64,000 nucleotides of DNA from Lachnoclostridium sp. An138 (lineage in GTDB: Bacteria > Bacillota > Clostridia > Lachnospirales > Lachnospiraceae): the NCBI RefSeq assembly GCF_002160765.1, contig NZ_NFLF01000020.1, positions 1 through 64,000 of the forward strand, in the 5' to 3' direction. Positions within the stretch are counted from its first letter, which is position 1. Each line of letters starts with the position of its first letter. The translations under genes were made by a program, and so were the position numbers. Below the pieces are notes generated by a model that was not told the DNA's origin, made no database searches, and was given only the letters and a program-made list of their open reading frames with translations. Positions 33,828 to 43,539 of the stretch are shown piece after piece.

Positions 33828-33868
33828 CTAATTCACAACCACCACTTCAAGTGGTGGTTGTGAATTAG
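33828..33868. repeat. Perfect 41-bp palindrome
   Basis: Two 20-base arms (left arm starts CTAATTCACAACC, right arm ends GGTTGTGAATTAG) are perfectly complementary around a single C. It lies in a 580-bp gene-poor gap (33777-34357). It could be a terminator for the DUF402 gene, though no T-run follows, or the end hairpin of an IS200/IS605-like or REP element. Confidence 0.7.
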
Positions 33869-34056
33869 TTCAAAGGACGGGCGTTTGGATATATGCTAAA
33901 AAATTGTGCTTGCCATCCAATTTCTGCGTGAAACTGCAGGAATTTCCCGGATATCTGTTTATACAGCGCCCTTATTTTACATATACAAGAAAATGTATCG
34001 TATATATCCAAAAACAGCGGTCGTCAACCTTTCCACCGGCTCCGTTTCACCACTCT

Positions 34057-34162
34057 ATTTTCTGCCGCCGATGATAAAAACCTGCTTTACGAGGATGGCC
34101 GTTATGAGGGACGTCCCCTGTTCCTTTGCAAGCAAGTGGCGGAAACAATCTTCATGAGCTAA
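34057..34162 (+). pseudogene. Short coding-like remnant in gene-poor gap
   Basis: The + strand reads FSAADDKNLLYEDGRYEGRP, then LFLCKQVAETIFMS and a stop at 34160-34162, without a start codon. It looks like the C-terminal end of a decayed gene. The rest of 33777-34357 shows no gene, only the palindrome at 33828 and the terminator at 34255. Confidence 0.35.
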
Positions 34163-34254
34163 AGTATTGAGTTTTTAAGATACAAATCACATTTTCAATG
34201 TGGGAGTTTTGTGGCAAAATAATTAAACAAATGTCGAATCTAACTTCTACAAGC

Positions 34255-34304
34255 AAAACAGGAAAGGACCGCGCTGTCTGAACAGCACAGTCCTTTCCTG
34301 TTTT
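34255..34304. terminator. Terminator of the GDP-fucose operon
   Basis: AAAACAGGAAAGGAC pairs with GTCCTTTCCTGTTTT, with a GCTGT/ACAGC inner stem. It lies 54 bp past the last leftward stop codon. Confidence 0.85.
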
Positions 34305-34357
34305 CTATCATCTTATAAACTTATTTATTTAATTCATTTATCTGAATTGTTCCAGTC

Positions 34358-35851
34358 TTACCCCGTCACTCTCTCCGTATACACCTTGATCTTCGGCTCT
34401 GTTCCTGACGGCCGGATCTGGGCCTGGGAGCCGTCCTCCATCCACAGCTGAAGTACATTGGAGGCCGGGATGCCGTCGACGCCATCCTTGTAGTCTGTAT
34501 AGCGGGTGACTTTGGAACCGGCGAATTTCATGCCCTCCGGGCTCTTCAGGCCCTCGCGGATGCGGCTCATACGGCGGTCTGCCTCTTCGCCGGTGAATTC
34601 GTAGGTCTTAAGCGTGGTCTCGTAGTGACCGTAGGTCTGGTACAGTTCTTCCAGATAGTCCCACAGAGTCTTCCCTTGTGCCTTGCAGGTATCGGCCAGC
34701 TCGCAGAGTATCATGGCCGCGCCTACGGCGTCTTTATCGCGGACATAGCTGCCGATCAGGTAGCCGCAGCTTTCCTCGAAACCGTAGACGAAGCGGTCTG
34801 CCTCGCCCGCCTGTTCCAGGCGGCCGACGGCTCCGCCGATCCACTTGAAACCGGTCAGAGTCTGAATGACTTCCGCGCCGTAATGCTCCGCTATCTTATC
34901 TGTCATGGTCGTGCTCACGATAGTACGGACGACAGCAGGATGCTCCGGAAGGGTGCCTGCCTCCCTGCGGCTCTTCAGAATATAGTCCAACAGAAGAATT
35001 CCTACCTGGTTTCCGTTCAGACGCTCGTATTTCCCATCCTTTTTGGCGACTACGCCCAGGCGGTCGCTGTCCGGATCGGTTGCAATCAGAATGTCAGCGT
35101 CTGTCTTTTTACACCACTCAATGCCCAGCTCCAGCGCTTTCGGATCTTCCGGATTCGGATAGGGACAGGTGGGGAAATCTCCGTTCGGTTTCGCCTGCTC
35201 TGTCACTATCTGAAGATTTTTTACGCCGATATATTTCAGAATGCTGGTCACGAGGCTTAAGCCCGCTCCGTAGAGCGGCGTGTATACTACCTTCAGATCG
35301 GACTCCAGCTGCTTCTTTGTCCGTTTCCGGATAATGGCAGCCAGAAACGCTTTCAGAGTCTTGTCGTCAATCAGAACGATGTCTCCGCTTTCCACGAAAT
35401 CTTTGAAGGTTCTGGTATCGGCCGCTTCCACCCGGTTGGCTGCCCAGATAGCTTTCTGAATACTGTCCGCCGCCTCGCTGGTTACCTGGCAGCCGTCGGA
35501 GCCGTATACCTTGTACCCGTTATATTCTCTCGGATTGTGACTGGCCGTGACACAGATTCCCACGGTGCATTTCAGGTGGCGTACCGCGAAAGACAGGGTG
35601 GGTGTGGGCGACAGCTTTGGATAGATGTATGCTTTCACGCCTTTTAACGCCAGCACCCGGGCTGCCTCTCTCGCAAACTCCTCCGAATGATTCCGGCTGT
35701 CATATGCGATAGCCGCGCTCGGGCTTTCACTCTGCTCCTTTGCGTAAGCTGCCACGCCAAGCGTAGCTTCCTGAATGGTTTCCAGATTCAGGTGATCCGG
35801 CCCCGGCCCCATTGTGGCCCTTAAGCCCCCCGTTCCAAATTTCAGATTCAT
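34358..35851 (-). CDS. Phosphoglucomutase/phosphomannomutase
   Basis: A 497-aa alpha-D-phosphohexomutase. It has the phosphoserine loop TASHNPREYNGYKVYG, the metal loop ATDPDSDRLG, the sugar loop FEESCGYLIG and the C-terminal phosphate-binding RPSGTEPKIKVY. The family interconverts mannose- or glucose-6-phosphate and the 1-phosphate. As the last gene of the manC-gmd-fcl-manA operon it likely supplies mannose-1-phosphate for GDP-mannose. It starts 15 bp after the manA stop. Confidence 0.92.
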   Translation of the reverse strand: MNLKFGTGGLRATMGPGPDHLNLETIQEATLGVAAYAKEQSESPSAAIAYDSRNHSEEFAREAARVLALKGVKAYIYPKLSPTPTLSFAVRHLKCTVGICVTASHNPREYNGYKVYGSDGCQVTSEAADSIQKAIWAANRVEAADTRTFKDFVESGDIVLIDDKTLKAFLAAIIRKRTKKQLESDLKVVYTPLYGAGLSLVTSILKYIGVKNLQIVTEQAKPNGDFPTCPYPNPEDPKALELGIEWCKKTDADILIATDPDSDRLGVVAKKDGKYERLNGNQVGILLLDYILKSRREAGTLPEHPAVVRTIVSTTMTDKIAEHYGAEVIQTLTGFKWIGGAVGRLEQAGEADRFVYGFEESCGYLIGSYVRDKDAVGAAMILCELADTCKAQGKTLWDYLEELYQTYGHYETTLKTYEFTGEEADRRMSRIREGLKSPEGMKFAGSKVTRYTDYKDGVDGIPASNVLQLWMEDGSQAQIRPSGTEPKIKVYTERVTG

Positions 35852-35865
35852 GTTCGATACCTCTC

Positions 35866-36822
35866 TTATTCTTTCTGCTCTGTCCGGCCCGGCTCAGAGG
35901 CCTCCCGGCTTTCCTCTCCTGTAGATACCAGCAGTTTCATTTTTCCTTCCAGCCGATAGAATTCCATTCCTTCCGGAAGGCAGATACTCATGCCCGCGTC
36001 AAGACGCAGACTTTTTCCTCCTCCCGTAAGGACTCCTTCTCCCTCCAGTATCAACAGGGAGCGGAAGCCCTGAAGGGTATCCCCCTCCAGATTTTCTTCT
36101 ATCTCGTATAATTGTACCACAAAATAAGGACATTGCACTAATAAAGTTCTGGAATAACCATTTTTTTGAATCCTTGGACCCATGGGGTGGTGTCCGGCCA
36201 GCGGCGGCATGAAACCTGCCACCAGAGCCGCCTTATCGATGTGAAGCTCCCGCTTTTCGTGCTGTGCGTTTTCGCGGTTGTAATCATAGACCCGGTATGT
36301 CACATCTGAGCTCTGCTGTATCTCTGCCACAGTAATTCCGGCTCCAATGGCGTGAAGAAGCCCTGCCGGGATGTAGAAGACGTCGCCTCTTTTTACCGGC
36401 ACCTTTCTGCAGACTTCCAGAATGGTCTGGTTTTTGATTCGTTTGCGGAACTCATCTTCGGATATTTTGTGCTTCAGTCCATAATAAAGGTATGCGCCGG
36501 GCTCGCAGTCCAGCACATACCACATTTCCGTCTTTCCGCTTTTCTGTTCCGCCTCTCTGGCAAATTCATTGTCCGGATGCACCTGGACAGACAGAGCTTC
36601 CCTGGCACGGATGATTTTGATCAGCAGCGGGTATTTTTCCATTCCTTTATGCAGCCAGGAGAACATCCAGTCTTCTGTTCCCCAGATGTATTCCTTTCGT
36701 ATGGGTTCCAGTATGACAGGGGCAGGACTCTGTTCCATCTGACGCTCTGCCGGCTGCTTTAACGGCTGCTTTAACGGCTGTTCCACCGGCTGTTTTTTCT
36801 GTCCTTTCATTCGCTGTTCCAT
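35866..36822 (-). CDS. manA: Class I mannose-6-phosphate isomerase
   Basis: The 318-aa product has the zinc-site motif QVHPDNEFA and the cupin block GDVFYIPAGLLHAIGAG, typical of the Firmicutes ManA type. It interconverts fructose-6-phosphate and mannose-6-phosphate. ATG 36822 lies 8 bp past the fcl stop; a longer frame to 36909 would run inside fcl. The first ~38 residues are unusual: a Gln/Pro/Lys-rich tract with near-repeats of PLKQ. The conserved fold begins at about PVILEPIRKEYIWG. ATG 36810 is also possible. Confidence 0.88.
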   Translation of the reverse strand: MEQRMKGQKKQPVEQPLKQPLKQPAERQMEQSPAPVILEPIRKEYIWGTEDWMFSWLHKGMEKYPLLIKIIRAREALSVQVHPDNEFAREAEQKSGKTEMWYVLDCEPGAYLYYGLKHKISEDEFRKRIKNQTILEVCRKVPVKRGDVFYIPAGLLHAIGAGITVAEIQQSSDVTYRVYDYNRENAQHEKRELHIDKAALVAGFMPPLAGHHPMGPRIQKNGYSRTLLVQCPYFVVQLYEIEENLEGDTLQGFRSLLILEGEGVLTGGGKSLRLDAGMSICLPEGMEFYRLEGKMKLLVSTGEESREASEPGRTEQKE

Positions 36823-36829
36823 CTGACGC

Positions 36830-37837
36830 TTACCGCTGGGCGAAATCGCCGGATTCATACCGCTCACAAAACCACTCGTAGGTCTGCTTGAGGCCTGTCT
36901 CCAGATCAATCTTCGGCTCCCAGCCCAGGGCTTTTATCCTGCTGATGTCAGTCAGTTTCCGGGGGGTGCCGTCCGGCTTGGAAGCGTCGAGCACAATCTC
37001 TCCTGTATATCCGGTTACCTTTTTTATCAACTCCGCCAGTTCTCTTATGGTCACCTCTCTGCCGTATCCTACATTAAAGAATTCGTTGCCGTCATAATGG
37101 TCCATCAGATACAGGCAGGCGTCTGCCAGATCGTCCACGTTCAGAAATTCCCGAAGCGGACGGCCGCTGCCCCAGACCGTGACTGCAGGCGCGCCGCCAA
37201 GCTTCGCCTCATGGAATTTCCGCATGAGAGCCGGCAGTACGTGAGAGTTTTCCAGCGCAAAGTTATCGTTGATTCCGTACAGGTTGCAGGGCATCACGCT
37301 GATATAATGGGTTCCGTACTGGCGGTTGTAAAAGGCGCACATCTTCAGTCCGGCGATTTTGGCCAGCGCATAGGCTTCGTTGGTCTTTTCCAGATACCCG
37401 GACAGCAGGTATTCTTCTTTGATGGGCTGGGGGCAGTCTCGGGGATAGATACAGGAGCTTCCCAGAAACAGCAGCTTTTTCACCTGGTTTTTATATGCCG
37501 CGTCAATCACGTTGCACTCGATCTGCAGGTTCTTCATAATAAAATCCGCGGGATAGGTATCGTTTGCGTAGATGCCGCCCACCTTTGCCGCTGCCAGAAT
37601 GACATACTCCGGTTTTTCCTGCTCAAAAAACGCTTCCACATCCGCCTGGCGGGTCAGATCCAGCTCCGCGTGTGTCCTGGTAATAAGATTGGTAAACCCG
37701 TCCTTTTCCAGCCTCCGCACAAGAGCAGAACCCACCAGCCCTCTGTGGCCGGCCACATAAATCTTTCCGCTGCGGTCAAGAGGTTCTGTCTCCCGGCGGA
37801 CTTTTGCAGTTCTCTTTTCCATATCCTTCATTTCCAT
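36830..37837 (-). CDS. fcl: GDP-L-fucose synthase
   Basis: A 335-aa extended SDR enzyme with NADP motif [16 protein letters not shown] (about residues 29-44), catalytic [15 protein letters not shown] (Tyr and Lys) and [12 protein letters not shown]. It epimerises and reduces GDP-4-keto-6-deoxymannose to GDP-L-fucose, the step after Gmd. The N-terminal 25 residues before the fold are charged, so a later start within the first six codons is possible. It lies 39 bp after gmd in the same operon. Confidence 0.93.
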   Translation of the reverse strand: MEMKDMEKRTAKVRRETEPLDRSGKIYVAGHRGLVGSALVRRLEKDGFTNLITRTHAELDLTRQADVEAFFEQEKPEYVILAAAKVGGIYANDTYPADFIMKNLQIECNVIDAAYKNQVKKLLFLGSSCIYPRDCPQPIKEEYLLSGYLEKTNEAYALAKIAGLKMCAFYNRQYGTHYISVMPCNLYGINDNFALENSHVLPALMRKFHEAKLGGAPAVTVWGSGRPLREFLNVDDLADACLYLMDHYDGNEFFNVGYGREVTIRELAELIKKVTGYTGEIVLDASKPDGTPRKLTDISRIKALGWEPKIDLETGLKQTYEWFCERYESGDFAQR

Positions 37838-37876
37838 GCTTTTTCCTTCTTTCTCATTCCTGCGTGCGCAGCTTTC

Positions 37877-38944
37877 CTATTTCAGCACGCCTTCCGTTCC
37901 TCCGCGCTTTACCAGTTCTATATCGTGCTCTGTCATGATTTTCACCAGCTCGTCAAAGGAGGTCTTCCGCGGATTCCATCCCAGAAGCTCCCTCGCCTTC
38001 GCCGGATCGCCCAGCAGCAGTTCCACCTCCGCCGGCCGGAAGAATTCCGGCGATACCTCCACCAGCACCCGGCCTGTGGCGGCGTCGATTCCTTTCTCTT
38101 CCACGCCTTCTCCTTCCCAGCGGAGGCGGATGCCCGCGTGGGCAAATGCCGCTTCGGTAAATTCCCTTACCGTCCGGGTCTCGCCTGTGGCAATCACAAA
38201 ATCCTCCGGCGTGTCATGCTGCAGGATCATCCACATACATTCCACATAATCCTTCGCATAGCCCCAGTCGCGTTTTGCGTTCAGATTTCCCAGATACAGC
38301 TTCTCCTGGCGGCCTGCCAGAATATTCGCCACCGCCAGGGTAATCTTTCTCGTCACAAAAGTTTCTCCCCGGCGTTCCGATTCATGGTTGAACAGGATGC
38401 CGTTTACCGCGTACATGCCGTAGGCTTCCCGATAGTGCCGGGTGATCCAGTATCCGTAGAGCTTGGCCACGGCGTAAGGAGAACGGGGATGGAAGGGCGT
38501 GGTCTCTTTTTGAGGAATCTCCTCCACCTTCCCAAACAGCTCTGATGTAGAGGCCTGATAGATCCGGGCAGTCTCTGCCAGGCCGGCGATACGGACTGCT
38601 TCCAGAATTCTTAAGACTCCGATCCCGTCCGCGTTCGCCGTATACTCCGGCTCTTCAAAAGACACTGCCACATGAGACTGGGCCGCCAGATTATAGATTT
38701 CATCCGGACGGATTTCCAGCATCAGGCGCACCAGATTCATGGAATCTGTCATATCGCCGTAGACCAGGTGAAGGCCATCTCCTTTCTTTTCCCGTTCTTC
38801 CAGGAGATGGGCGATACGCTGGGCTGTGTTTGTGGAGCCCCGGCGGAAAAGCCCGTAGACCTGATATCCCTTTTCCAGCAGAAATTCCGCCAGATAGGAA
38901 CCGTCCTGTCCTGTAATGCCTGTAATCAGCGCTGTTTTGCTCAT
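37877..38944 (-). CDS. gmd: GDP-mannose 4,6-dehydratase
   Basis: A 355-aa SDR protein with N-terminal [18 protein letters not shown], substrate-region [12 protein letters not shown], the active-site stretch [14 protein letters not shown] and [10 protein letters not shown] (Tyr-x3-Lys). It converts GDP-mannose to GDP-4-keto-6-deoxymannose. Length fits the family. It follows manC by 16 bp and precedes fcl, the standard order for GDP-fucose production. Confidence 0.95.
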   Translation of the reverse strand: MSKTALITGITGQDGSYLAEFLLEKGYQVYGLFRRGSTNTAQRIAHLLEEREKKGDGLHLVYGDMTDSMNLVRLMLEIRPDEIYNLAAQSHVAVSFEEPEYTANADGIGVLRILEAVRIAGLAETARIYQASTSELFGKVEEIPQKETTPFHPRSPYAVAKLYGYWITRHYREAYGMYAVNGILFNHESERRGETFVTRKITLAVANILAGRQEKLYLGNLNAKRDWGYAKDYVECMWMILQHDTPEDFVIATGETRTVREFTEAAFAHAGIRLRWEGEGVEEKGIDAATGRVLVEVSPEFFRPAEVELLLGDPAKARELLGWNPRKTSFDELVKIMTEHDIELVKRGGTEGVLK

Positions 38945-38960
38945 CGTTTTTCTCCTTTTC

Positions 38961-40322
38961 TTATAAAATATGACTCAGTTCAATCTCGTCCCAGTTGAAC
39001 GTGATCCGGTTGATATCCTCATTTCCCACACTTGTGCCCACATGGATTTCTATATATTCAAAGTCCTGCAGCGCCTTCACCGCGTGACGCTGGTTCTTCC
39101 GGATGCAGACAGCCTTCCCGGGGCCCAGAGGTATCCTTGTTCCCTCCAGAATCAGTTCCCCTGTTCCGCTTAAGATGGTCCAGATTTCATCCCGTTCCTT
39201 GTGGAAATGATAGCTGGAAGTCATTCCATCGTAAATATGAATTTTTCTGGTGAGTGTGGACAGCCCCCGGTATTCTGTCTCGTCCAGGGTCTCCAGCGTG
39301 CCCCAGCGGCGCTCCTCGAACATGGGGCGTGACGCGAAGGCAGCTGCCACTTCTTTTACTCTTGCGCTCTGGTTTTTATCTGTCACCAGAATTCCGTCCT
39401 GGGAAGCCACCACCACCAAATCCCTGGCTCCGAGCACTGCCACCGGAACCTTCAGTTCGTTGATCACCTGAGTATTCTCACAGCTTTCATCCAGGGCCAC
39501 ATTTCCAACTGTGTCCGTGCTCATCTGGTCGGCCATAGCATCCCAGGTTCCGAGATCCTTCCAGTATCCCCGGAATTCCACCGCCGCCAGGTTCCGGGCC
39601 TTTTCCAGCACTTCATAGTCAAAGCTGATTCTGGGCAGCCGGTCATACGCGGCGCAGAGCCCTTCGTAATCCTCCGGCACGCCATAGGAGACGGCCCTCT
39701 TCAGGATATCTCCTATGCGGACGCAGAATACGCCGCAGTTCCAGAGCGCCCCCTGCTTCATCAGTTCTTCCGCCTTTTCCTCATCGGGTTTCTCCGCAAA
39801 CCCCTTTACGGAGATCCAGCCGTCTTTGCGTTCTCCCGGCAGGATGTAGCCGTATTTCACGGATGGATAGGAAGGAACAGCTCCCATAAGCCCCACCTCG
39901 GCGCCAGACTTTTTCATGACCTCTTCCAGCTGTTTTACCGTCTCAAAATAGGCCTCTTCCGTGTATGGATCTACAGGCATAACCGCCGCGTAATCATCCT
40001 TAGAGGCCCCGCCTCTGCTCCACAGCCAGGCGCAGCTTAAAAGCACAGCTCCGAAAGTATCACGTCTTCCCGGCTCCACCGCAATCTGCGCTTCCCTGAC
40101 CTGGCTTTTAATCAGCTCTCTCTGATCTGCTCCGGCCGTAATGACAGTACGCTCTGCCATTCCCGCCTCCTTCAGCTGCGCCCAGACACGCTGGAGCATG
40201 GAACACCGCTCCATGGAATTATCTTCTTTATTCACCAGCTTCAGATACTGCTTGGGCCGCGCTTCGTTTGAAAGTGGCCACAGCCTTCTGCCGGAGCCTC
40301 CTGACAGCAGCACATAATACAT
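38961..40322 (-). CDS. manC: Mannose-1-phosphate guanylyltransferase (with C-terminal cupin domain)
   Basis: This 453-aa protein has the nucleotidyltransferase start [20 protein letters not shown], the [13 protein letters not shown] block and, from about residue 345, a cupin domain of the type-II PMI kind ([18 protein letters not shown]). It makes GDP-mannose from mannose-1-phosphate and GTP. The cupin may give isomerase activity, but a separate manA is in the operon. It is the first gene of the GDP-fucose operon, divergent from an AraC regulator at 40526. Confidence 0.93.
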   Translation of the reverse strand: MYYVLLSGGSGRRLWPLSNEARPKQYLKLVNKEDNSMERCSMLQRVWAQLKEAGMAERTVITAGADQRELIKSQVREAQIAVEPGRRDTFGAVLLSCAWLWSRGGASKDDYAAVMPVDPYTEEAYFETVKQLEEVMKKSGAEVGLMGAVPSYPSVKYGYILPGERKDGWISVKGFAEKPDEEKAEELMKQGALWNCGVFCVRIGDILKRAVSYGVPEDYEGLCAAYDRLPRISFDYEVLEKARNLAAVEFRGYWKDLGTWDAMADQMSTDTVGNVALDESCENTQVINELKVPVAVLGARDLVVVASQDGILVTDKNQSARVKEVAAAFASRPMFEERRWGTLETLDETEYRGLSTLTRKIHIYDGMTSSYHFHKERDEIWTILSGTGELILEGTRIPLGPGKAVCIRKNQRHAVKALQDFEYIEIHVGTSVGNEDINRITFNWDEIELSHIL

Positions 40323-40525
40323 CGTCTCATCCTTTCCCTGTTTACTGTTACCGGACTTCCGCCGCGGAACTGTATTTTATTGTAGAAATTTATTTCTCAT
40401 TTATTCTTGCTTTTGCAAGTATAACCCTGTATATTTGAGTTAACAAGTGAGGATATTGCCGAAAACAGGTATTATATTGCTATAGCGTATCTGACATAAA
40501 ATCAGAAGAAAAGGAGAAATCAGCC

Positions 40526-41395
40526 ATGGATGACTATTTTGACAGATTTCCGGACTCCTATGTGGAGAGCTCCCGCCGCAGAATCCAGACTCCCAGCGCT
40601 TTTGCCCGTTCCGCGTTCTTCTACGTACAGGAAACCGGCTATCTCAAGCTTCGGGAAAGCCATGTAGCGCGAAGGAAGAATCTGGAGTCCTATCTGGTGG
40701 TTCTCGTCCTGTCCGGCAGCGGCATTCTCATGTATGGGCAGAAGACCTACGAGCTGAAAAAAGGCTCCTGTTTCTTTATCGACTGTATGGTTCCCTATTA
40801 CCACCAGAGCAGCAGCGCCGATCCCTGGGAACTGGTCTGGGTCCATTTCAACGGCTGCACTTCTGAGGAATATTACCGTTATTTCTCTTCCAACAGTCTT
40901 CCCGCTTTCTCTCCACCCAGCTTTCCGGAACTGCGGGAGAAGCTGGAAAGCCTTCTGGATGTGAATTCCGTCTCGGATTTTCAGGCAGAAATCACTTCCT
41001 CCCGCCTTATAGTGGATATTCTCTCCATTCTGCTTCAGGACATTACCGGCTCAAAAGAAAAAAAACACCCCGACCGTCTGAAAATGGCCGAGGTGCGCAA
41101 ATACCTGGATGAACATTATACGGAAAAATTTTCTCTGGATGATCTCTCTGAACAGTTCTTTATCAGCAAATACCATCTGTCCCGGGAATTTCACCAGTAT
41201 TACAGTGTCACGCTGGGACAATATGTTATCTCCCGCCGTCTGACCAGGGCAAAAAAGCTTCTTCGCTTTTCGGACTGTACTCTGGAGGAAATCGCCCGTT
41301 CCTGCGGGTTCTACGACGCCAGCTATCTGAACCGTCAGTTCCGGAAGTCGGAAGGTATCAGCGCCTCGGAATTCCGGCGGAAGTGGATCAATTAG
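40526..41395 (+). CDS. AraC-family regulator, divergent from manC
   Basis: A 289-aa protein with an N-terminal cupin (LVVLVLSGSGILMYGQKTYEL). The C-terminal HTH pair has FSLDDLSEQFFISKYHLSREFHQYY and TLEEIARSCGFYDASYLNRQFRK. AAAAGGAG lies about 10 bases before ATG 40526. The divergent gap of about 200 bp to manC suggests that it may regulate the GDP-fucose operon, although a distal target is possible. Confidence 0.88.
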   Translation: MDDYFDRFPDSYVESSRRRIQTPSAFARSAFFYVQETGYLKLRESHVARRKNLESYLVVLVLSGSGILMYGQKTYELKKGSCFFIDCMVPYYHQSSSADPWELVWVHFNGCTSEEYYRYFSSNSLPAFSPPSFPELREKLESLLDVNSVSDFQAEITSSRLIVDILSILLQDITGSKEKKHPDRLKMAEVRKYLDEHYTEKFSLDDLSEQFFISKYHLSREFHQYYSVTLGQYVISRRLTRAKKLLRFSDCTLEEIARSCGFYDASYLNRQFRKSEGISASEFRRKWIN

Positions 41396-41420
41396 GTGGT
41401 AAATGATTCGTAAAACGGAC

Positions 41421-41602
41421 GCTGCCGGTTTTCTATATCCTGTGTTCGGCCCAGGCCGCCCTCTCTTGCCACATTGCGGCAATTCACCTTGCGGACATCT
41501 CAGAGCCATCTGTATGCTCCCGGACGGACTAAAAAGCAGTCCGCCGTTATCACACAGATGGCTCTGAAAAGCCGGACACTTGGATAATAGAAAACCGGCA
41601 GC
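41421..41602. repeat. Nested inverted-repeat element (MITE or structured RNA)
   Basis: Three nested stems occur in this otherwise gene-free stretch. The outer GCTGCCGGTTTTCTAT (41421-41436) is perfectly complementary to 41587-41602. CAGAGCCATCTGT (41501-41513) pairs with 41554-41566. CGGACT (41525-41530) pairs with AGTCCG (41538-41543). Additional partial pairing lies between 41437-41450 and 41571-41586. No open frame of note is present. Confidence 0.7.
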
Positions 41603-41723
41603 TGTGTTTCCCGAAAAATTTACTTCAGTTAAGTTATAACGTTAATTTATCTATATCTCAGATAAAAATATTCACAGAGCAGTCCAAGTTACATATCGGT
41701 ACCATACCGCTGCATCATCAAAA

Positions 41724-42893
41724 TTATTTATATATCAACAGCTGTGTGGCCGGGTCGTTCAGGTTTTCGGCCGTGATCCAGTAATAGCCGGTTTCGATAA
41801 CAGAGGCATTTTCCATCCGGGCGATTTCCCGCATGGCGGCTACTGCGGATGCATAGCCCATTCCATAAGGATTCTGAGCCATGACGCCGGCCAGAGTTCC
41901 ATTCTGAATCGACTCAATTTCGCTATGGGCCGCGTCAAAACCGGTCACGGTAATCGTACGGTCCTCCGGGCCGTACATCTCCAGAGCTGACAGCAGCTCC
42001 CGCGTCGTGTCTTCGTTCATGGCGCTATAAGCCTTCAGCTCCGGGTACTCCGCAAGTACGGCCGCAGCAATGTCATCCGTACTTCTTTCGTCCTGATCCT
42101 GATACGCCACGTTTACGATTTCCACATTGGGATGATTCTGCTCAATCTCATCTGTGAATCCCTTTTCCCTCTCGATTCCAGTCTCCGTCTCAGAGCTGTG
42201 CACCAGAAGGGCAATCTGTCCCTCGTCTCCAATGAGCTCGCAGAGACGGACAGCCGCTTCCTTTCCGGCCTGATAATTATCTGTCTTGCTCTCGCTGATA
42301 ATCAGCGAATTCTCGATTCCCGAGTCTACGGCAAATACCGGCACTCCGTTGCTGTCTGCCAGCTCCAGCTGGGTCTTTCCCGAATTGATATCTACAAATC
42401 CGATAATCAGGGCGTCGGGACTTTTATCCAGCATCTGGTCTATGATGTCTATCTGTTCCGCAATATCCCCGTCTCCCGGCGCGTCATAATTCAGCTGTAC
42501 CTTCTCGTCTCCTGTGAATCCCAGCGCTTTGTTGATGTCATCCACCGCCTGCTGCGCGCCCTCATGCACCTGCTTCCAGAAACTGCTGCCGGAATCTTTT
42601 CCAACCATAGACAGGCGGATTCCCGGCGGAAGCTGAATTCCTTCTACCGAAAGATAATCAATTCCTTCCGAGGTAATATCAAAATAGTCCTGAAACAATG
42701 CCGTTTCACTCTGCTCTGCTTCTGTCTCAGTCTCCTGAGGCTCTTCGCTTTCTGCCTCCTCCGCAGGACTCTCTCCCTCACCCTGCGCCAGAGTCTCCTG
42801 CGCCTCCTGCGGCGCAGTATTTTCGGCATTTCCGGCCGTGCATCCGGCCAGAAGTCCCATCACACACAATACCGCCAAAATCTTTTTCTTCAT
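41724..42893 (-). CDS. Sugar-binding lipoprotein (solitary, RbsB-type)
   Basis: A 389-aa substrate-binding protein with a lipoprotein signal (VLCVMGLLAGC, Cys about residue 17). A long acidic Glu/Ala linker (about 18-60) follows, then a type 1 periplasmic binding fold (RLSMVGKDSGSSFWKQV, PDALIIGFVDINSGKT, VTGFDAAHSEIESIQNG). ATG 42893 precedes the signal peptide; the longer frame to 42926 adds a non-signal leader. It lies downstream of the fucU/ABC operon with a 185-bp gap and no transporter genes of its own, so it may serve that transporter. Confidence 0.88.
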   Translation of the reverse strand: MKKKILAVLCVMGLLAGCTAGNAENTAPQEAQETLAQGEGESPAEEAESEEPQETETEAEQSETALFQDYFDITSEGIDYLSVEGIQLPPGIRLSMVGKDSGSSFWKQVHEGAQQAVDDINKALGFTGDEKVQLNYDAPGDGDIAEQIDIIDQMLDKSPDALIIGFVDINSGKTQLELADSNGVPVFAVDSGIENSLIISESKTDNYQAGKEAAVRLCELIGDEGQIALLVHSSETETGIEREKGFTDEIEQNHPNVEIVNVAYQDQDERSTDDIAAAVLAEYPELKAYSAMNEDTTRELLSALEMYGPEDRTITVTGFDAAHSEIESIQNGTLAGVMAQNPYGMGYASAVAAMREIARMENASVIETGYYWITAENLNDPATQLLIYK

Positions 42894-43078
42894 TTCGTTA
42901 AAATCCACACTTTCCCGTAAAAACAATGGTCTTCAGTATCGATGTTTCTCAGTATAGCAGGGAAAGGGGTATGCCGCAAGACATACCCCCTCAAATACCG
43001 AAAATATTAAGAAATTGTTTTGATTTTGTTAAGGCGCCCTTACCTGCTGCAGAAACTGTCTGCCGCAGACACGGATTT

Positions 43079-43516
43079 TTATACCACTACGCCTTTCTGC
43101 AGCATGATATTTGCGTACAGCGCTTTCTCACTGGTAGCAATGATGGCATAAGCTTTCTTTGCCTCCTCATAGAAAGCGAAGCGCTCGATATTTCCCACAC
43201 ATGCGTCTCCGCGGGAATCGTACTTTTTGATAATATCCTTGTAGGTATCCCAGATAGGCGTCTCCACATCGTCGCCCGGAACCACCTCCATCAGCGTCAC
43301 CGGCTTTTCCACATAGGTATCCAGCGGCATCAGCTGCAGGATCGCGTCCAGAAGCTCCGGAACGCCGTGTCCGTCACAGCGGATCACGATAGCGTCCTTT
43401 CCCATGGATTCTGCCGGGAAATTGCCGTCGGAAATCACGATACGGTCGCCATGTCCCATTTCGCACAGAACCATCAGAAGCTCCGGTGATAAAATCTGTG
43501 GAATTCCTTTTAACAT
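43079..43516 (-). CDS. fucU: RbsD/FucU family, L-fucose mutarotase
   Basis: The 145-aa product matches FucU: GIPQILSPELLMVLCEMGHGD at residues 4-24 with the catalytic His, RCDGHGVPELLDAILQ, and the C-terminal ANIMLQKGVV. FucU interconverts alpha- and beta-L-fucose; RbsD relatives act on ribose. The C-terminal Tyr-Ala-Asn is typical of the family. ATG 43516 has an AAGGAGGA box 6 bases upstream; an upstream in-frame start at 43639 is within hairpin DNA. It is the last gene of the first ABC cassette, consistent with a fucose-like substrate. Confidence 0.88.
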   Translation of the reverse strand: MLKGIPQILSPELLMVLCEMGHGDRIVISDGNFPAESMGKDAIVIRCDGHGVPELLDAILQLMPLDTYVEKPVTLMEVVPGDDVETPIWDTYKDIIKKYDSRGDACVGNIERFAFYEEAKKAYAIIATSEKALYANIMLQKGVVV

Positions 43517-43539
43517 TTCTTTTTCCTCCTTCTTTCGGA

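Noticed and set aside
37097-38545. A 482-codon + strand frame across fcl and gmd
   Set aside because: It is antisense to two clear enzymes, has no domain, and arises from codon bias.
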